Shown: positions 33,905 through 46,006, counted from the first letter of the stretch. The stretch is 64,000 nt of DNA from Aplidium turbinatum (GCA_918807975.1 OU964918.1:58760477-58824476); one strand, 5' to 3'. Numbers and translations are program-made. Notes: generated by a model not told the origin, from the sequence alone.

Positions 33905-34670
33905 TGTCACGATTTCTTTCTATCTCTTACCAGGAAAAAGACTTGGAAAGGTTCAATGACGTAGTTTAATGGGTCAAACCGAAAAGCAGTCAATTAAATT
34001 CACGGATAGTTCTACTGGTGAAATGATATATAAAAACGCTTGAAGGACTCCAACGAATGGTTCACCACTTCCAACAATTAATCAAAGTAATAGTAAACAG
34101 CAATAGATTCCAATGCTTGCGACTATTGATCGAGTTTAACGTGATCCACTCACAGCTTCTCATACGATTCTAATTTCAATCAGAAATTATATTAGCATCA
34201 ACTTTGCTTTACAGTACTCGTATTCAATACTTCCACTCTCGATCAACAATAATCTTTGCGTCTATTAACAACTGCTACTACTACAATAATGAACTCTCAT
34301 CACCAACTCATCATAATACAACTCCCATAATAATAATCTCAGAATCTCAGAATTCTCAGAATAAACATTACACAAACTACACCACTATTTATAGTTGGCT
34401 GTTCAGTCCAATAACTTCGAGAAGGTTACATCATAAAGAACCATCGTTCGGTCACGTAGCATTTAAAAGGTAAACAACAGAAGCTTATAGAAGGTCACGT
34501 AGGGAAAATGATTCCAGAAAACACGTTACATAATACAGATTTCGTCATCAGAGGTTACTTCAGGTCATAACCGACAATAACACAACGCACCAGAATTCCA
34601 TAATGAAAACAACACGCTTGTTGAAGATACAAAGCAAGCCATCGCGAAGCATTGCACCTTGATTGTGACA
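33905..34670 (-). repeat. LTR (left, 3' of the element)
   Basis: It starts TGTCACGATTTC and ends TTGATTGTGACA and is 766 bases long, the same as the partner at 37058-37823. Confidence 0.95.
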
Positions 34671-34786
34671 TACGCCCCCCCTTAGAATATTGTTGCAAAC
34701 AATATAACAACACAATCAATACAAAACACACCATAAAACAATTAATTACTCAATAATCAGTTCTCATAAGTCTATCGTTGCATGAT

Positions 34787-36979
34787 CTACCAACGATAGC
34801 TTTTCTCAAAACAATAGTCACGTTTTCTGCGAAAGTCTCCAACGTCCTCAATGACTTCAGTGCATCGGCGAGCGAGATGACCCATTTTCCTACATCGGAA
34901 ACATCTCCTCTCCGGACAGTCCTTGGCGAGATGACCTTCTTTGTGACAGTTGTAGCAAGCCTTTTCATCAAAAGAGCAGCTCCTGGCTATGTGTCCAATC
35001 TCCCCACATCGGTAGCAGTGGTTGTCACGGCAACGTCTATTTTCCGAATGTCCGCCGTTAGCAACGCATTCCCTGGCGAAGTGTCCGCGTCTACCGCATC
35101 TATAGCAAACTCCAAATGGTTGTCGCCCGCCTCTTCTCCTCGGTTCTTCGCGTTCGTAATATCCGTCATCGTGAGATCGTTGCTGAATATCTACAGAACA
35201 ATCTCGAGCAAAGTGACCATTCTTGCCACAAGAATAACAAATAACTTCAGAATCTCTCTCAAAAACATTTCCGATTATCAGATCAACTAAAGAGTTTTGT
35301 AAACATAACGCTTTCACAGTCCCACTACAATACGGAGTTTCGATAGATATCATCGCTAACGGTCCTTGGATTGAAGTGGTATCTATTTTTGTCACATGGC
35401 CAGTTTTTCCCGTTAATTGACTGTCTTTAACCAAATCTCTCCTCACTATTATACCAGTAGAACCAGAATCACGTAAAACTTTTACCTTTTTGTCTCCAAC
35501 TTTTCCATCCACTACTGGCAGGTGATCTTCAGGTATTATTTTTCCGCAAACGTCTTCATCCGGTCTCTCCTCGTCAAGCGTTGGTTTAGGAATCATTAAC
35601 GCACAACCGCATCGATAAACGTCCGTATCTTCATCTTTTCTAGACTGATTGGATCGGGACAACGACTTGTCCTTGCATTCCTTCGCTTCGTGTCCTTGCC
35701 TATTGCAACGATTGCACCACTTCCTCGATTCCTGATGATTTCTGTTAGTCTTCTTCCGGCAGTTAACAGATTTATGACCTAAGCCATTACAATTAAAACA
35801 ACGTACTTCTCTTGGAACCGCACCTCCTTTAAAATTATTTGTTTGCTCTTCGTCATTATCGCATGACAACGTTTCTTCAGTCGACAACTTCTCATCATGA
35901 GCAACTAAGTACTGTTCTGCCACACTGGCTATGTCTTCTAAATTCTTCGGACTTCTTTCCATTAAATAAACAGACAGATCTTTTGAACATGAATCTGTGA
36001 ATTGTTCCTTAACTATAAGGTTTGCCAATCCGTCCAATGATTGATCGGCCCCCGAAAGTTCAAACCATTTTAACAAAAGGTTTCTTAAACGTTAAATAAA
36101 TTGACCTGGGCTTTCGTGTTTTTCAGGCTTTGCCTCACGGAATCTTTGACGGTATCCATGCTCGGTAAAATTGTATCGCTTTAACAGAGCTAACTTCAAT
36201 CTGTCGTAATTCATGGCTTCTTCTTGTGAAAGCCTTGAATATACATCAAGAGCTTGTCCCGATAATAACATGCTTAGCTGGGTAGCCCACGTCGACTTCT
36301 CTAATTTGGCTATTGTAGCATATCTTTCAAATCTTAACAAAAAGCTATCCAACTCATCTTTTTCTTCAACAAATGATGGCAAATCTGGACGTCTAACTTG
36401 CGCCACAATAACATCTCGAGCATTATCATTACTAGAATTAGATCGCTCACCAATGTCCAGCTTTTGTCTTTCTAATTCAAGTTTTAACTTTTCCAATTCA
36501 TATTGCGCTCTTCTTTCTTCAGCTTCTACTTCGCGCTGCGCTTGTTTCTCTTCAGCTTCTCGTTGAGCTTGTTTCTCTTCAGCTTCTCGTTGAGCTTGTT
36601 TTTCTTCAGCTTCAGCTTCGCGCTGCGCCCGCTTCTCCTCTGCTTCGCGCTGCGCCCGCTTCTCCTCTGCTTCAGCTTCAAGTTGTGCTCGCTTTTCCTC
36701 AGCTTCAAGTTGTGCTCGCTTTTCCTCAGCTTCAAATTGTGCTCGCTTTTCCTCAGCTTCAAATTGTGCTCGCTTTTCTTCAGCTTCAAGTTCTGCTTTC
36801 CTTATTTCACGAGCAGCTCTTCTATCTTCTCTTTCGTCAGCTTCTCGCTGAGCTTTTTGGTCCATTATCTTGTGATACTCTTCCATCACAAACTGAGACT
36901 TCTCATTACCAGTCAGCCCCATTCGTTCAGCCATGCTCCCTAAGTCTTCAATCATCTCATGTTTGACAGTATCCGCCAT
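34787..36979 (-). CDS. Gag-like region of the LTR element (fossil)
   Basis: An N-terminal coiled coil of repeated EEKRAQ(F/L/R)EA units is followed by a capsid-type segment (TQLSMLLSGQALDVYSRLS and YRQRFREAKPEKHESPGQF) that resembles the SCAN-type capsid domain known from Gmr1-like Ty3/Gypsy elements. The C-terminal part has seven CCHC zinc knuckles: two, then a protease-like segment with a DSGST motif, then five more. Nucleic-acid binding and particle assembly are the known roles of such parts. Confidence 0.8.
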
Positions 36980-37057
36980 TTTGACATTAATTTATTATTC
37001 AATAAATCTTCGGTATTATTCGGTTTTTCGGTTAAATTCCCGGACGAGCCCCCAGAA

Positions 37058-37823
37058 TGTCACGATTTCTTTCTATCTCTTACCAGGAAAAAGACTTGGA
37101 AAGGTTCAATGACGTAGTTTAATGGGTCAAACCGAAAAGCAGTCAATTAAATTCACGGATAGTTCTACTGGTGAAATGATATATAAAAACGCTTGAAGGA
37201 CTCCAACGAATGGTTCACCACTTCCAACAATTAATCAAAGTAATAGTAAACAGCAATAGATTCCAATGCTTGCGACTATTGATCGAGTTTAACGTGATCC
37301 ACTCACAGCTTCTCATACGATTCTAATTTCAATCAGAAATTATATTAGCATCAACTTTGCTTTACAGTACTCGTATTCAATACTTCCACTCTCGATCAAC
37401 AATAATCTTTGCGTCTATTAACAACTGCTACTACTACAATAATGAACTCTCATCACCAACTCATCATAATACAACTCCCATAATAATAATCTCAGAATCT
37501 CAGAATTCTCAGAATAAACATTACACAAACTACACCACTATTTATAGTTGGCTGTTCAGTCCAATAACTTCGAGAAGGTTACATCATAAAGAACCATCGT
37601 TCGGTCACGTAGCATTTAAAAGGTAAACAACAGAAGCTTATAGAAGGTCACGTAGGGAAAATGATTCCAGAAAACACGTTACATAATACAGATTTCGTCA
37701 TCAGAGGTTACTTCAGGTCATAACCGACAATAACACAACGCACCAGAATTCCATAATGAAAACAACACGCTTGTTGAAGATACAAAGCAAGCCATCGCGA
37801 AGCATTGCACCTTGATTGTGACA
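37058..37823 (-). repeat. LTR (right, 5' of the element)
   Basis: The partner of 33905-34670, with no difference noticed. The primer-binding site lies just inside, at about 37038-37054. Confidence 0.95.
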
Positions 37824-37828
37824 CGTGG

Positions 37829-40076
37829 TCATAGATTTAATAAAAAAAAAACAAAAAAAAAAACATGAAGAGTTGGGGGAAAACTAATGTGGTTATCAAA
37901 AACAGGACAACAAAAAAAACTCTTATAAATGTTAGTTTCTCGTTTCATTCCCTCATTTTCATAAACCATATTAGTTTTATTTAATCCTTATATTTTTTTG
38001 TTGTTAAATTTATGATCATGTTAAAGCTTTTGCCGTCCTGATTATGCTGAGCATGGTAAACTATCGACCTTTTTATTTCATCGGCAAAGTAAACATATAT
38101 ACAATGACGTTAAATTAATTTCCATTTTTGTATATGAAGGTACTGGTACATGGTACCTTTCAGAATACCGTACCAAACAAATTATATGTGGAACTTGAAA
38201 ATTTAGATAAATATGGGCCAGAATAGAAAAACTGGCTTAACTCTCCTGGGTCTCTAATACTGTGGTAAAAAATAACAAAAGCTGTAAATAGAACTCAATA
38301 TTGTAAAGTTGTTTGAATTATCTTTTAATTCTAAATTTCAATGTGAGACATTAGGCTACATTCTATCTTGCTTTAAAAAATTATTTCTCAAAACTAATAA
38401 ATAGTTTACAGCCTAGCCTACTGACATCAAAACTCAGTGGCGTATTCTCCATGCATGTAAGGCATGCACTGCATGCCTTACAATTCTGATGAAATCAGAA
38501 ATCTTTCAGAAACAACAAATTTTTGCGTAGAAATTGAAAATGTTAATAGCAGAACCACCTCGCTCTCTTAATTTCAATATTCGAAACAGTTATTCGTTTT
38601 CAAAATTTGGAAACTTTGCTGACCCTGGCAACTCTGCATGCTGAGACGAGCTCAGCATGCGTTGATAATACAATTTGCCTATTCGCCGCTCTTTTACCGA
38701 CGCTGTGACGCAAAGGCGACCAAGGCATGCAGATTTGAAATTGCAAGCAAAACAAAAATCACGATCTTGAGACAGGGTTGCCAGATTGGTCTTTTTAACG
38801 CCAAATTTCAGAAATTCGGGGTTTTTAAAAAGTGTTTGGCCGGACTATTTTTGTTTAGACGCTTGGTCTTTTTTAATTTTCCGATTGGCATTTGTTTGGC
38901 CTTTTTTCTTTTGGTCTTCATAGTTTAAGTCCTTGCGGTTTTCTACTGTAGATAGTATGATATACTTGAAACCTAAGCACAGTACTTTAAAAGATCATCA
39001 AGAAAACGAGTCGGGTGTATGCTGAAGGCCATATACCGCTACATAGCGCTTCAACTCCGCTTTCCTGCAATGCAGGATAAAGATATAAAATTAAGACATT
39101 GGATTCATGGTGCGTTCCAAACCTCATTTTTTGCAAAACAGCTCAAACAATTATCAGCTAAGTAAGGCTCAGATTGCAAGAAAAGCTATAAAACCTCAAG
39201 CAAATTTGCAAAATTTTCCTGGGAGAGCATGCCCCCAGACCCCCCCTACACTGGCTATGGCCCTCCTTCCATTGCATGCCTACGAAAATCAACCAGGATG
39301 CGCCACTGTCAGAACTGTAGGTTAGAAGTAAAGTTTATTTTTTAAACAGAAAGACAATAAAACAGTTTGGAACAAACATTTGGTTGCGTTCTCAAAGCAA
39401 ATAAATAAGCAAAGTTTTGTTTTGCCAGCAGGCTACTTCAGCTCCGTTTCAATTTTGTTTTTTCGGGTTTGATCCCCAAATATAGGCTACTGTGAAAACT
39501 GGGGCTTACCATGGCCTACTTAGCTTTACAAACTATACAAAGTTAGGAGGCCGTTATGAGGATAATTCGAACCAGGTAGGCTACCACAAAAAGCCCATGG
39601 CTTCCATACAAAACATGTTTAAAAAATGCTTCCGTAAATGGTACCTTCCAGATTAATGCAGAAAAATTAAAAGTTTAATTAACTTACAAACAGTAAAATT
39701 TTTAATCGATTAAAAATCATTGACTTCAAACGGAAACTCTTAGTGAAAAATTCAAAAGTCAACCGAGTTCGCTTCCCGACTGCCAACTATATCATCTTTT
39801 CTTTCAGCTTTCCATCTAAATAAGGAGCTTCGGATTGAGTAAATAAAGACCTATGTTTTATTTCATAAGAGAATAACACGAAGGAAATAACTTTATTTGC
39901 CAATTAAATTCTATAATAGCAAGATAGGCTAATACACTACACAATAAGCTTACATTACATAGCCTACTGTTGATAAACATAGAGCAGGAGTGTTCAAACT
40001 ATTTCCCAAGCGAGCCAGATTTATTTCATGACAAATTAAGTTATAATTGCCCTTAGCCTACATCATGTGTTTGCAG
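37829..40076. other. Rest of intron 3, gene A
   Basis: AT-rich sequence with decayed hAT-type ends: CAGTGGCGTATTCTCC at 38435, CAGGGTTGCCAGATTGG at 38773, a GCATGCCCCCAGACCCCC block near 39228 with CAGGATGCGCCACTG ending at about 39308, and CAGGAGTGTTCAAAC at 39983. No gene is seen. Confidence 0.5.
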
Positions 40077-40196
40077 AGTATACAACCAGCTTTGAAGAAG
40101 GGGAAGGATTGAATGGTTGGATCAATCAAAGAGGTTGGAGACAGAACAGTGGTTCAACCCCAACACCAGGAACTGGTCCAGATTCAGCTGCAGATG
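40077..40196 (+). CDS. Reeler-MAM secreted protein A, exon 4 (start of MAM)
   Basis: After TTTGCAG the frame reads YTTSFEEGEGLNGWINQRG, then WRQNSGSTPTPGTGPDSAAD (residues 258-297). The sequence F-E......W.......W......TPS.GTGP is the opening of a MAM domain, an extracellular adhesion module. Phase 1 enters and phase 1 leaves (G|GTAAAA). The intron before it (33762-40076) holds an LTR retroelement. Confidence 0.9.
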
Positions 40197-40626
40197 GTAA
40201 AATTATAGACTCTTTGTATTTTCGTCATTTTGGTTTTTTAAGTGTTGAGTTGCCTTTGAAGATTTCCTCTTTCTAAAATAATAGATTTTGAGATTTCTTT
40301 TCTTTTAAGTCCACTACTTAAATATGCTCGCTAACAAAGTCTCCTTGTCTTGTTGAATATCTTCTTTTTTATCAATTGCTGAACAATTTTACCTATGTGA
40401 CCCTATATTTTTAATAAGGATGCTCTTTCCATTTCGGCCGTATTTCTCTGTGTATTCTCTTCGTATCCACCCCACATTCCTCCCTTCCCTCAATGCTTTG
40501 TTTCTTATCATAGGCTTCCGCGTTATATTTTTTATATTTTATGTACTGGTAGCATCCTATTCTTTATTCAATCAAGCAGTTAAAATATTAAAATAAATCT
40601 TATCAAAAACCTGTTTATGCTTTCAG

Positions 40627-40871
40627 GTGATAACTATTTGTATTATGAGGCCAATGTCGGCGCTGGAGATAGCCGTCGAGCGATTCTGATAAGCCGAAAA
40701 GATCTAAGAGGTTGCTTTTGCTTGTCACTGAAGCAAAATCACAATGTGCGAGACAACACTGGTCATCGCTTTTTGGTAACGGTAGCAGGCAATCCTATCT
40801 TTCGAACGATGAGAGGACAAGAAGGGTGGAGACAACTGAAGCTCCAAATTGACTTTCCATCATTTGTTCAG
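40627..40871 (+). CDS. Reeler-MAM secreted protein A, exon 5 (middle of MAM)
   Basis: The frame reads GDNYLYYEANVGAGDSRRA, then GCFCLSLKQNHN, then GHRFLVTVAGNPIFRTMRG and GWRQLKLQIDFPSF (residues 298-379). D-x-Y-L-Y-x-E and the W-x-x-x-x-I pattern are MAM hallmarks. The acceptor is TTTCAG and the donor CAG|GTAAGA, phase 0. Confidence 0.9.
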
Positions 40872-41327
40872 GTAAGAAAGCATCATTTGTTAAGAAAGTA
40901 TTATTGTTCGGGTAATAAAGCATTTGTAACAATAGATTCCAACGTTGACTTTCGTAGATTGTTTATATCCCTTTCAAGCGGGGTTTGAATCCCATCTGCT
41001 GACCATATCTTTCACTAAAGCTCCATTTAGTTTGGCCGATTTGAACCGGTTTGTGCGAACCGCTTCCTAAAAAATAAAACGTTTGCAAAATTGGTTCCTG
41101 GCTAACTTTCACGAGTGGCCAATTTTCAAGGTTGCCAGATGTGGCTAATTTTAATCATAGCAATCCGGTTGCTAACTAATTTGAATCCCACCACTGAAGA
41201 CACATAATGGAACGAATGGCATAACAGTACTATAACGAAGCTACACTAACCTGACATTTGTTTTGTTTGTTTTTCCAATCTTTATCCTCGGACCATATGT
41301 GTAGGAGAAGCGTATTTTTAGGGGGTG

Positions 41328-43580
41328 TGTTATAATATATTGTTTTACGTTATTTCTACGTACTTTGTTTCTGTACTGGTCCTTGTTCTACTGATTACTT
41401 CGTTGGCGTGTTTTGTCCTTCTGGCTGTTCTCTATTTTGTGTTGCTTGTTGTTGTGAGCTACCTGCCTTCATTTTTAGTATGTTTTAAGTTGGGGTGGCC
41501 GCATTTTAAGTTGGTTAAAACTTTATCAATGAAGTCATCTTTAGTTTCATGACAATTTAACCAACTTAAAGGAAAGGCATCAACTCCCTTTAGCCTTTGT
41601 ATTTTGTCAGAGAAGCCCGGGTTGTTCGCCTATTACGCTAAGTGGGTTCCGGGCTTCTCTGACAAAATACAAAGGCTAAAGGGAGTTGATGCCTTTCCTT
41701 TAAGCAGGTTACAAATAAGCGACTTTCAATTCCTCAAAGAAGCTATTGCTAATGCATCCCTTCAAGCAATTGATGAGAACTCACCGTTTACCGTAGAATG
41801 TGACGCATCAGATGTAGCAATATCGGCTACTCTAAATCAAAGTGGGCGACCGGTAGCATTTATGTCTCGGTCATTACAAGGGAGCGAGTTACACTACCCT
41901 GCCATGGAAAAGGAGGCTACGAGTATTATTGAAGCCGTAAGAAAATGGTCCCATTTTCTGATTCGAAGGCATTTTACATTAATTACAGACCAAAAATCAG
42001 TAGCTTTCATGTTTGACAGCAAGAAGCGGACCAAAGTCAAAAACAATAAAGTGCTATGTTGGCGCCTCGAACTGGCATCCTTTTCTTATACTATTCGTTA
42101 CCGTCCCGGCAAAGACAATACAGCACCCGACGCTTTATCGAGAGCATTTTGCGCAACGGTACCTGCTCGAAACATTAAAAGTTTGATGGATATTCATAAA
42201 GAATTGTGTTGCCCGGGTTTAACTCGTTTGTTGCATTATGTGCGTTCGAAAAATTTGCCTTACTCGACAACTGATGTTAAAAGAATATGTGAATCATGCA
42301 ATGTATGCGCTGAAGTTAAGCCACGTTTCTTTAAACCCGTCCAGAGTAATTTAATCAAAGCGACTCAGCCCATGGAGAGGCTAAACTTAGATTTTAAGGG
42401 CCCCTTACCATCATGTTCTCGTAATATATATGTATTGTGTGTCATTGATGAGTATTCACGATTTCCGTTTTGTTTTCCCTGTGTTGATACGTCGTCTGGC
42501 ACAGTAATCAAGTGCCTTTCTCAACTGTTTGCAATGTTCGGTACCTGTAGTTTTATTCATACTGATCGAGCCCAAAGTTTCATGTCTAGGGATGTTAAAC
42601 AATTCTTGTTGGAAAGGGGTGTAGCTGTGAGCCATTCAACACCCTATCACCCGCAAGGCAATTCGCAAGTTGAACGTTACAACGGAGTAATATGGAAGGC
42701 GATACAATGTAACCTCAAGTCATTCGGCCTGCCTGTAAGCAAATGGGAAAATGTCCTTCCGAACGCCTTACACGCATTGAGATCGCTACTGTGTACATCA
42801 ACAAACTCTACCCCGCATGAGCGATTCTTCAACTTCTCTAGACGGTCGTCACACGGGAAGTCCCTTCCTGATTGGTTAAGCACTCCTGGCCCAATCTTAC
42901 TGAGAAAGTTTAACAGGTCTAGCAAACACGACGATCAAGTCACGAAAGTGTTCTTAACCGAAGCCAACCCATTATATGCTCGGATCAAATACAGCGACGG
43001 CCGAGAGTCTAACGTGTCTCTAAGAGACTTAGCCCCACATCCTGCTAATAATACCTCTTACGGGGATATTGTGGATTCTCCTCAATCATCGGACACAGAG
43101 GAAAAGTCATTCACACCGAGTGATAGGTTGCCTTGCAGTGGCGCTTCACCGGGAAATAATTTCGATCAAGTCGAAGAAGTTGTTCGCGACCAAGCGATTG
43201 ACTGCGATCCAGCAATCAATCCGCAATCAACAACGACTGGTGACCTAACCCGATCAAGCCTTTCCAATGAAAATCCAAGAAGATCGTCTAGGTCCACCAA
43301 AGGGGTTCCTCCCGTTAGATATGGGGATCCCATTACCTTTTAGAGTGGGTAAATGTTATAATATATTGTTTTACGTTATTTCTACGTACTTTGTTTCTGT
43401 ACTGGTCCTTGTTCTACTGATTACTTCGTTGGCGTGTTTTGTCCTTCTGGCTGTTCTCTATTTTGTGTTGCTTGTTGTTGTGAGCTACCTGCCTTCATTT
43501 TTAGTATGTTTTAAGTTGGGGTGGCCGCATTTTAAGTTGGTTAAAACTTTATCAATAAAGTCATCTTTAGTTTCATGACA
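41328..43580 (+). mobile_element. Ty3/Gypsy LTR retroelement, partial and young
   Basis: Two 227-base LTRs (41328-41554 and 43354-43580) differ at one position noticed. GGGTG duplicates flank the element (41323-41327 and 43581-43585). Only the later part of pol is present, in one open frame (41604-43343). Just inside the left LTR a 56-base perfect inverted repeat (arms 41565-41620 and 41649-41704) shows a rearrangement. The element is broken as a retroelement, although it inserted recently, probably after the rearrangement arose. It sits in intron 5 of gene A. Confidence 0.9.
41604..43343 (+). CDS. RNase H and integrase region of the LTR element (fossil)
   Basis: The frame starts in the RNase H domain (ECDASDVAISATLNQSG, LEL..FSYTIRYRPGKDNTA then DALSR). 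An HHCC finger and an integrase core follow (RLNLDFKGPLP, IDEYSRFPF, FIHTDRAQSF, YHPQGNSQVERYNG). A Ser/Thr-rich tail of about 120 residues ends it. The family is Ty3/Gypsy by domain order. Confidence 0.9.
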   Translation: MSEKPGLFAYYAKWVPGFSDKIQRLKGVDAFPLSRLQISDFQFLKEAIANASLQAIDENSPFTVECDASDVAISATLNQSGRPVAFMSRSLQGSELHYPAMEKEATSIIEAVRKWSHFLIRRHFTLITDQKSVAFMFDSKKRTKVKNNKVLCWRLELASFSYTIRYRPGKDNTAPDALSRAFCATVPARNIKSLMDIHKELCCPGLTRLLHYVRSKNLPYSTTDVKRICESCNVCAEVKPRFFKPVQSNLIKATQPMERLNLDFKGPLPSCSRNIYVLCVIDEYSRFPFCFPCVDTSSGTVIKCLSQLFAMFGTCSFIHTDRAQSFMSRDVKQFLLERGVAVSHSTPYHPQGNSQVERYNGVIWKAIQCNLKSFGLPVSKWENVLPNALHALRSLLCTSTNSTPHERFFNFSRRSSHGKSLPDWLSTPGPILLRKFNRSSKHDDQVTKVFLTEANPLYARIKYSDGRESNVSLRDLAPHPANNTSYGDIVDSPQSSDTEEKSFTPSDRLPCSGASPGNNFDQVEEVVRDQAIDCDPAINPQSTTTGDLTRSSLSNENPRRSSRSTKGVPPVRYGDPITF

Positions 43581-43966
43581 GGGTGCAAAAGAAATTCTGG
43601 CCAAATATGATACATTGTGCCCGAAAAAGTTTTGCGATGAAATATGTTTCACCTTAAAACATGTCACAATCGTTTTGCACGTAGGTGCAATTAATCTTGA
43701 CCGCTGACTCTAATAAACATCAAAACACACTTATTTCATGTCTCAGTTTGTCATTGAAACCCAGGAACTCAAATACAACAACATCACACCTGTGATTTCA
43801 TTCTTACAGCTTCAATCTTGGATCCATTAAAGTTACATTTATCTTGCTGTAGTGCAGTAGCCTACATCTTCAAAGCGTGCAACTTACTCCAATATTGCTA
43901 CTACTATATGCATGTGAAACTTACAGGAACTGTATAACAGTAATAATTGTCCAATAGCCTGGGTTA

Positions 43967-44892
43967 GGGGAGAGTGGGGCACAATTGGACAAAAAATAGT
44001 AAAATAGAAGTCCCGTCTATATTAAAAGTCTAACAAAATCCAACTTTTGCACAATAACAAAGTATCACACTGTTAACAAAATGAGACAATGAAACAACAC
44101 TTAGGTAATGCATATTAAATACTACAGTCAATTGAAAAAAATATTGTTTTTGTCCAATTGTGCCCCGGTAATGGGGCACAATTGGACATTTGCAAATATT
44201 ATCAATGGTTTAGAAACAACAGTTTAAACCAACACAAAAGTAATCAAGAAACTGACAAGGACTCTAATAAATAGATTTTACTTGTTTATTGCAGTAAAAT
44301 CAGGGACGTTGCCACGGGGGAGGGGGGTATTGGAAAAGCAATTTTACCCCCCCCTAAAATTTTATCTGGTCTCCCAAAATTTTTATTTTTAATGTTATTA
44401 CAACGTTTAAATGACATTGCGTTGCATGAGACCATGCAATATTAAAAGAACTACTTTTACAGTATGATCTACCATGTGTGTTGCTGTCTAATTGTACCCC
44501 AAAATTTGTGTCCAATTGTACCCCACACACCAACATCGATTTAAAGTTGGGCAGGGACAACCTGTTCTAAAAGTCAGGTCAAAGCAAAGGTAATGAAAAG
44601 ATACTTTACTGTATATGGCTTGAACAGAAAAAGAAAAAATCTAAAAATCTTTACTTTACATAAAGAAATTACGATTAAAACAAAATCCGCTAAAAATACT
44701 ATACAGGTGCTAAAAGACTTCCCACCGCCAAACTCAATACACGACCAACACAAACTTTTAGAACTTTCATAGTACAACGACTAATGTGAAACTAATTTTT
44801 TTGCCAAAGCAGAGACTTCCAGAGGTTCCAATTTTTTCTATAAAATGCGATGTCCAATTGTACCCCATGTCCAATTGTGCCCCACTCTCCCC
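43967..44892. mobile_element. TA-target element with GGGGAGAGTGGGGCACAATT ends
   Basis: TA lies on both sides (43965-43966 and 44893-44894). The inverted ends are at least 24 bases and perfect. The word TGTCCAATTGT(G/A)CCCC recurs in both orientations at about 43978, 44153, 44168, 44508, 44850 and 44868. No coding frame is recognised. The GGGGA(A/G)(A/G)GT start is shared with 18748-19905 and 26495-33287, so all three may depend on one pogo-like transposase. Confidence 0.85.
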
Positions 44893-44894
44893 TA

Positions 44895-45717
44895 CCCTCA
44901 GCCAAAACTATAAAAAGCACTTTGCTTGATATATACTTGTAAAAAAAATCTCTAATGCAAGTTTTACGTGATGTTTCTAGTGAAATTGTTGGGTTTAAAA
45001 AAAAATTGAACTGCCACAGTTTTGACTAAAAGCTTATCATGAGCCTCTTAATGCTTAAGTATCTATTCGCAAGAAAATTTTAACATACAAGAAAGAAATA
45101 GCTTAGTTTTAAATTTGATTTATTGAATGAAAATACATGATAAATCTATAATAAGAAAAACATTCTGAGGAATGAACTAAAAAAAACTAAGCACACAACT
45201 CAAAATATAAGCATGTTTCATAAAAAAAAAGCACAGTTGTATTTTTTAAGACATTGTAGCCTACTTGAAAATGAGCATAACTTTTACTGGCATTAACCCT
45301 AAATCTTTTACCATAGTCTCGAGTATACATTCCTCAGCCTCACACTCACTGACATTCAGAAGTTGATTCTGAGATACTTTGATGGAGCCTGCGTTAAAAT
45401 TTACTTCTTTATTATAACTCACAGTCGCACTTACATGTTGTTTACTAGAATGTGCTAGAAATGACAATTTTCTTTGTTTTGGATTGTTGAATCCAAATTG
45501 TTGAATTTCTTGCCAATTAACGCATTTTTTAAAATTAAAATGCAGTTTTAATAAGTTCTTTAAAGCAAGAAGCTAAAATGAAATGTAATTTTGATGAATC
45601 GACAAAATATCCAAAAAATTTCTGCCCGATTTTTGCAATTTTGCCCGAATTTTCGACAAATCAAAAGCTTGGGGGTGTGATCGCACCCCCTGCACTCCCA
45701 GCTCCTACACCTATGCC
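44895..45717. other. Intron 5 stretch
   Basis: AT-rich. At 45660-45700 a G-rich and C-rich hairpin (GGGGGTGTGATCGCACCCCC) resembles the tip of a hAT end. No gene is seen. Confidence 0.4.
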
Positions 45718-46006
45718 TCGGACTAACAAAGCCTTGATAGGTTATTCCTGGTAGTTTTGCATACTTGTAGAGACTTTTGACGCAGGGCCGGTTACTGAGA
45801 TTTGCATAGTGAATTTTTCCGATTGTTGAAGTGTTGTTGCCGGGGAATCATTCCATTCATTAGGTGCCACTGAATAGAGAGCAGTCCCGAAATGCGTTGC
45901 TCAAGCGCACACCCCGAGAGTCGAACCAGCGCCACTTGATCTTGAAGCTTCTTCGTTCACGAAGTCACGCGCTAACCAACTGAGCTATCATCACCTGCCC
46001 TGCTTT
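45718..46006 (-). repeat. SINE-1, fullest copy, tRNA-derived head
   Basis: Read on the - strand it begins with a tRNA-like head: A box TAGCTCAGTTGGTTAGCGCG and B box GGTTCGACTC at normal spacing, the internal promoter of RNA polymerase III. The body follows and the tail ends AATAACCTATCAAGGCTTTG. Partial copies are at 448-633, 22075-22340 and (tail only) 59028-59082. Confidence 0.85.

Larger units (their letters stand above)
33905..37823 (-). mobile_element. Ty3/Gypsy-like LTR retroelement, Gag only, young
   Basis: Two 766-base LTRs (33905-34670 and 37058-37823) look identical where compared. CGTGG duplicates flank the element (33900-33904 and 37824-37828). Next to the right-hand (5') LTR, 17 bases match the 3' end of tRNA-Pro, the primer also used by murine leukaemia virus; a purine tract lies next to the other LTR. 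The coding part is a Gag-like region. I see no reverse transcriptase, RNase H or integrase, so the element would depend on a relative. Apart from that it looks nearly whole. It is a recent insertion in intron 3 of the Reeler-MAM gene. Confidence 0.9.

Noticed and set aside
36503-36966. Phe/Ser/Leu-rich frames on the + strand as a membrane protein
   Set aside because: They are antisense shadows of the Glu/Lys/Arg-rich Gag coiled coil.
34204-37626. Two identical 89-codon frames at 34204-34473 and 37357-37626 as paralogous genes
   Set aside because: Both lie wholly inside the two LTRs of one retroelement, which explains the identity.
45960-46006. tRNA gene
   Set aside because: The A and B boxes belong to the head of a repeated SINE; a full cloverleaf with a 3' acceptor end is not present.
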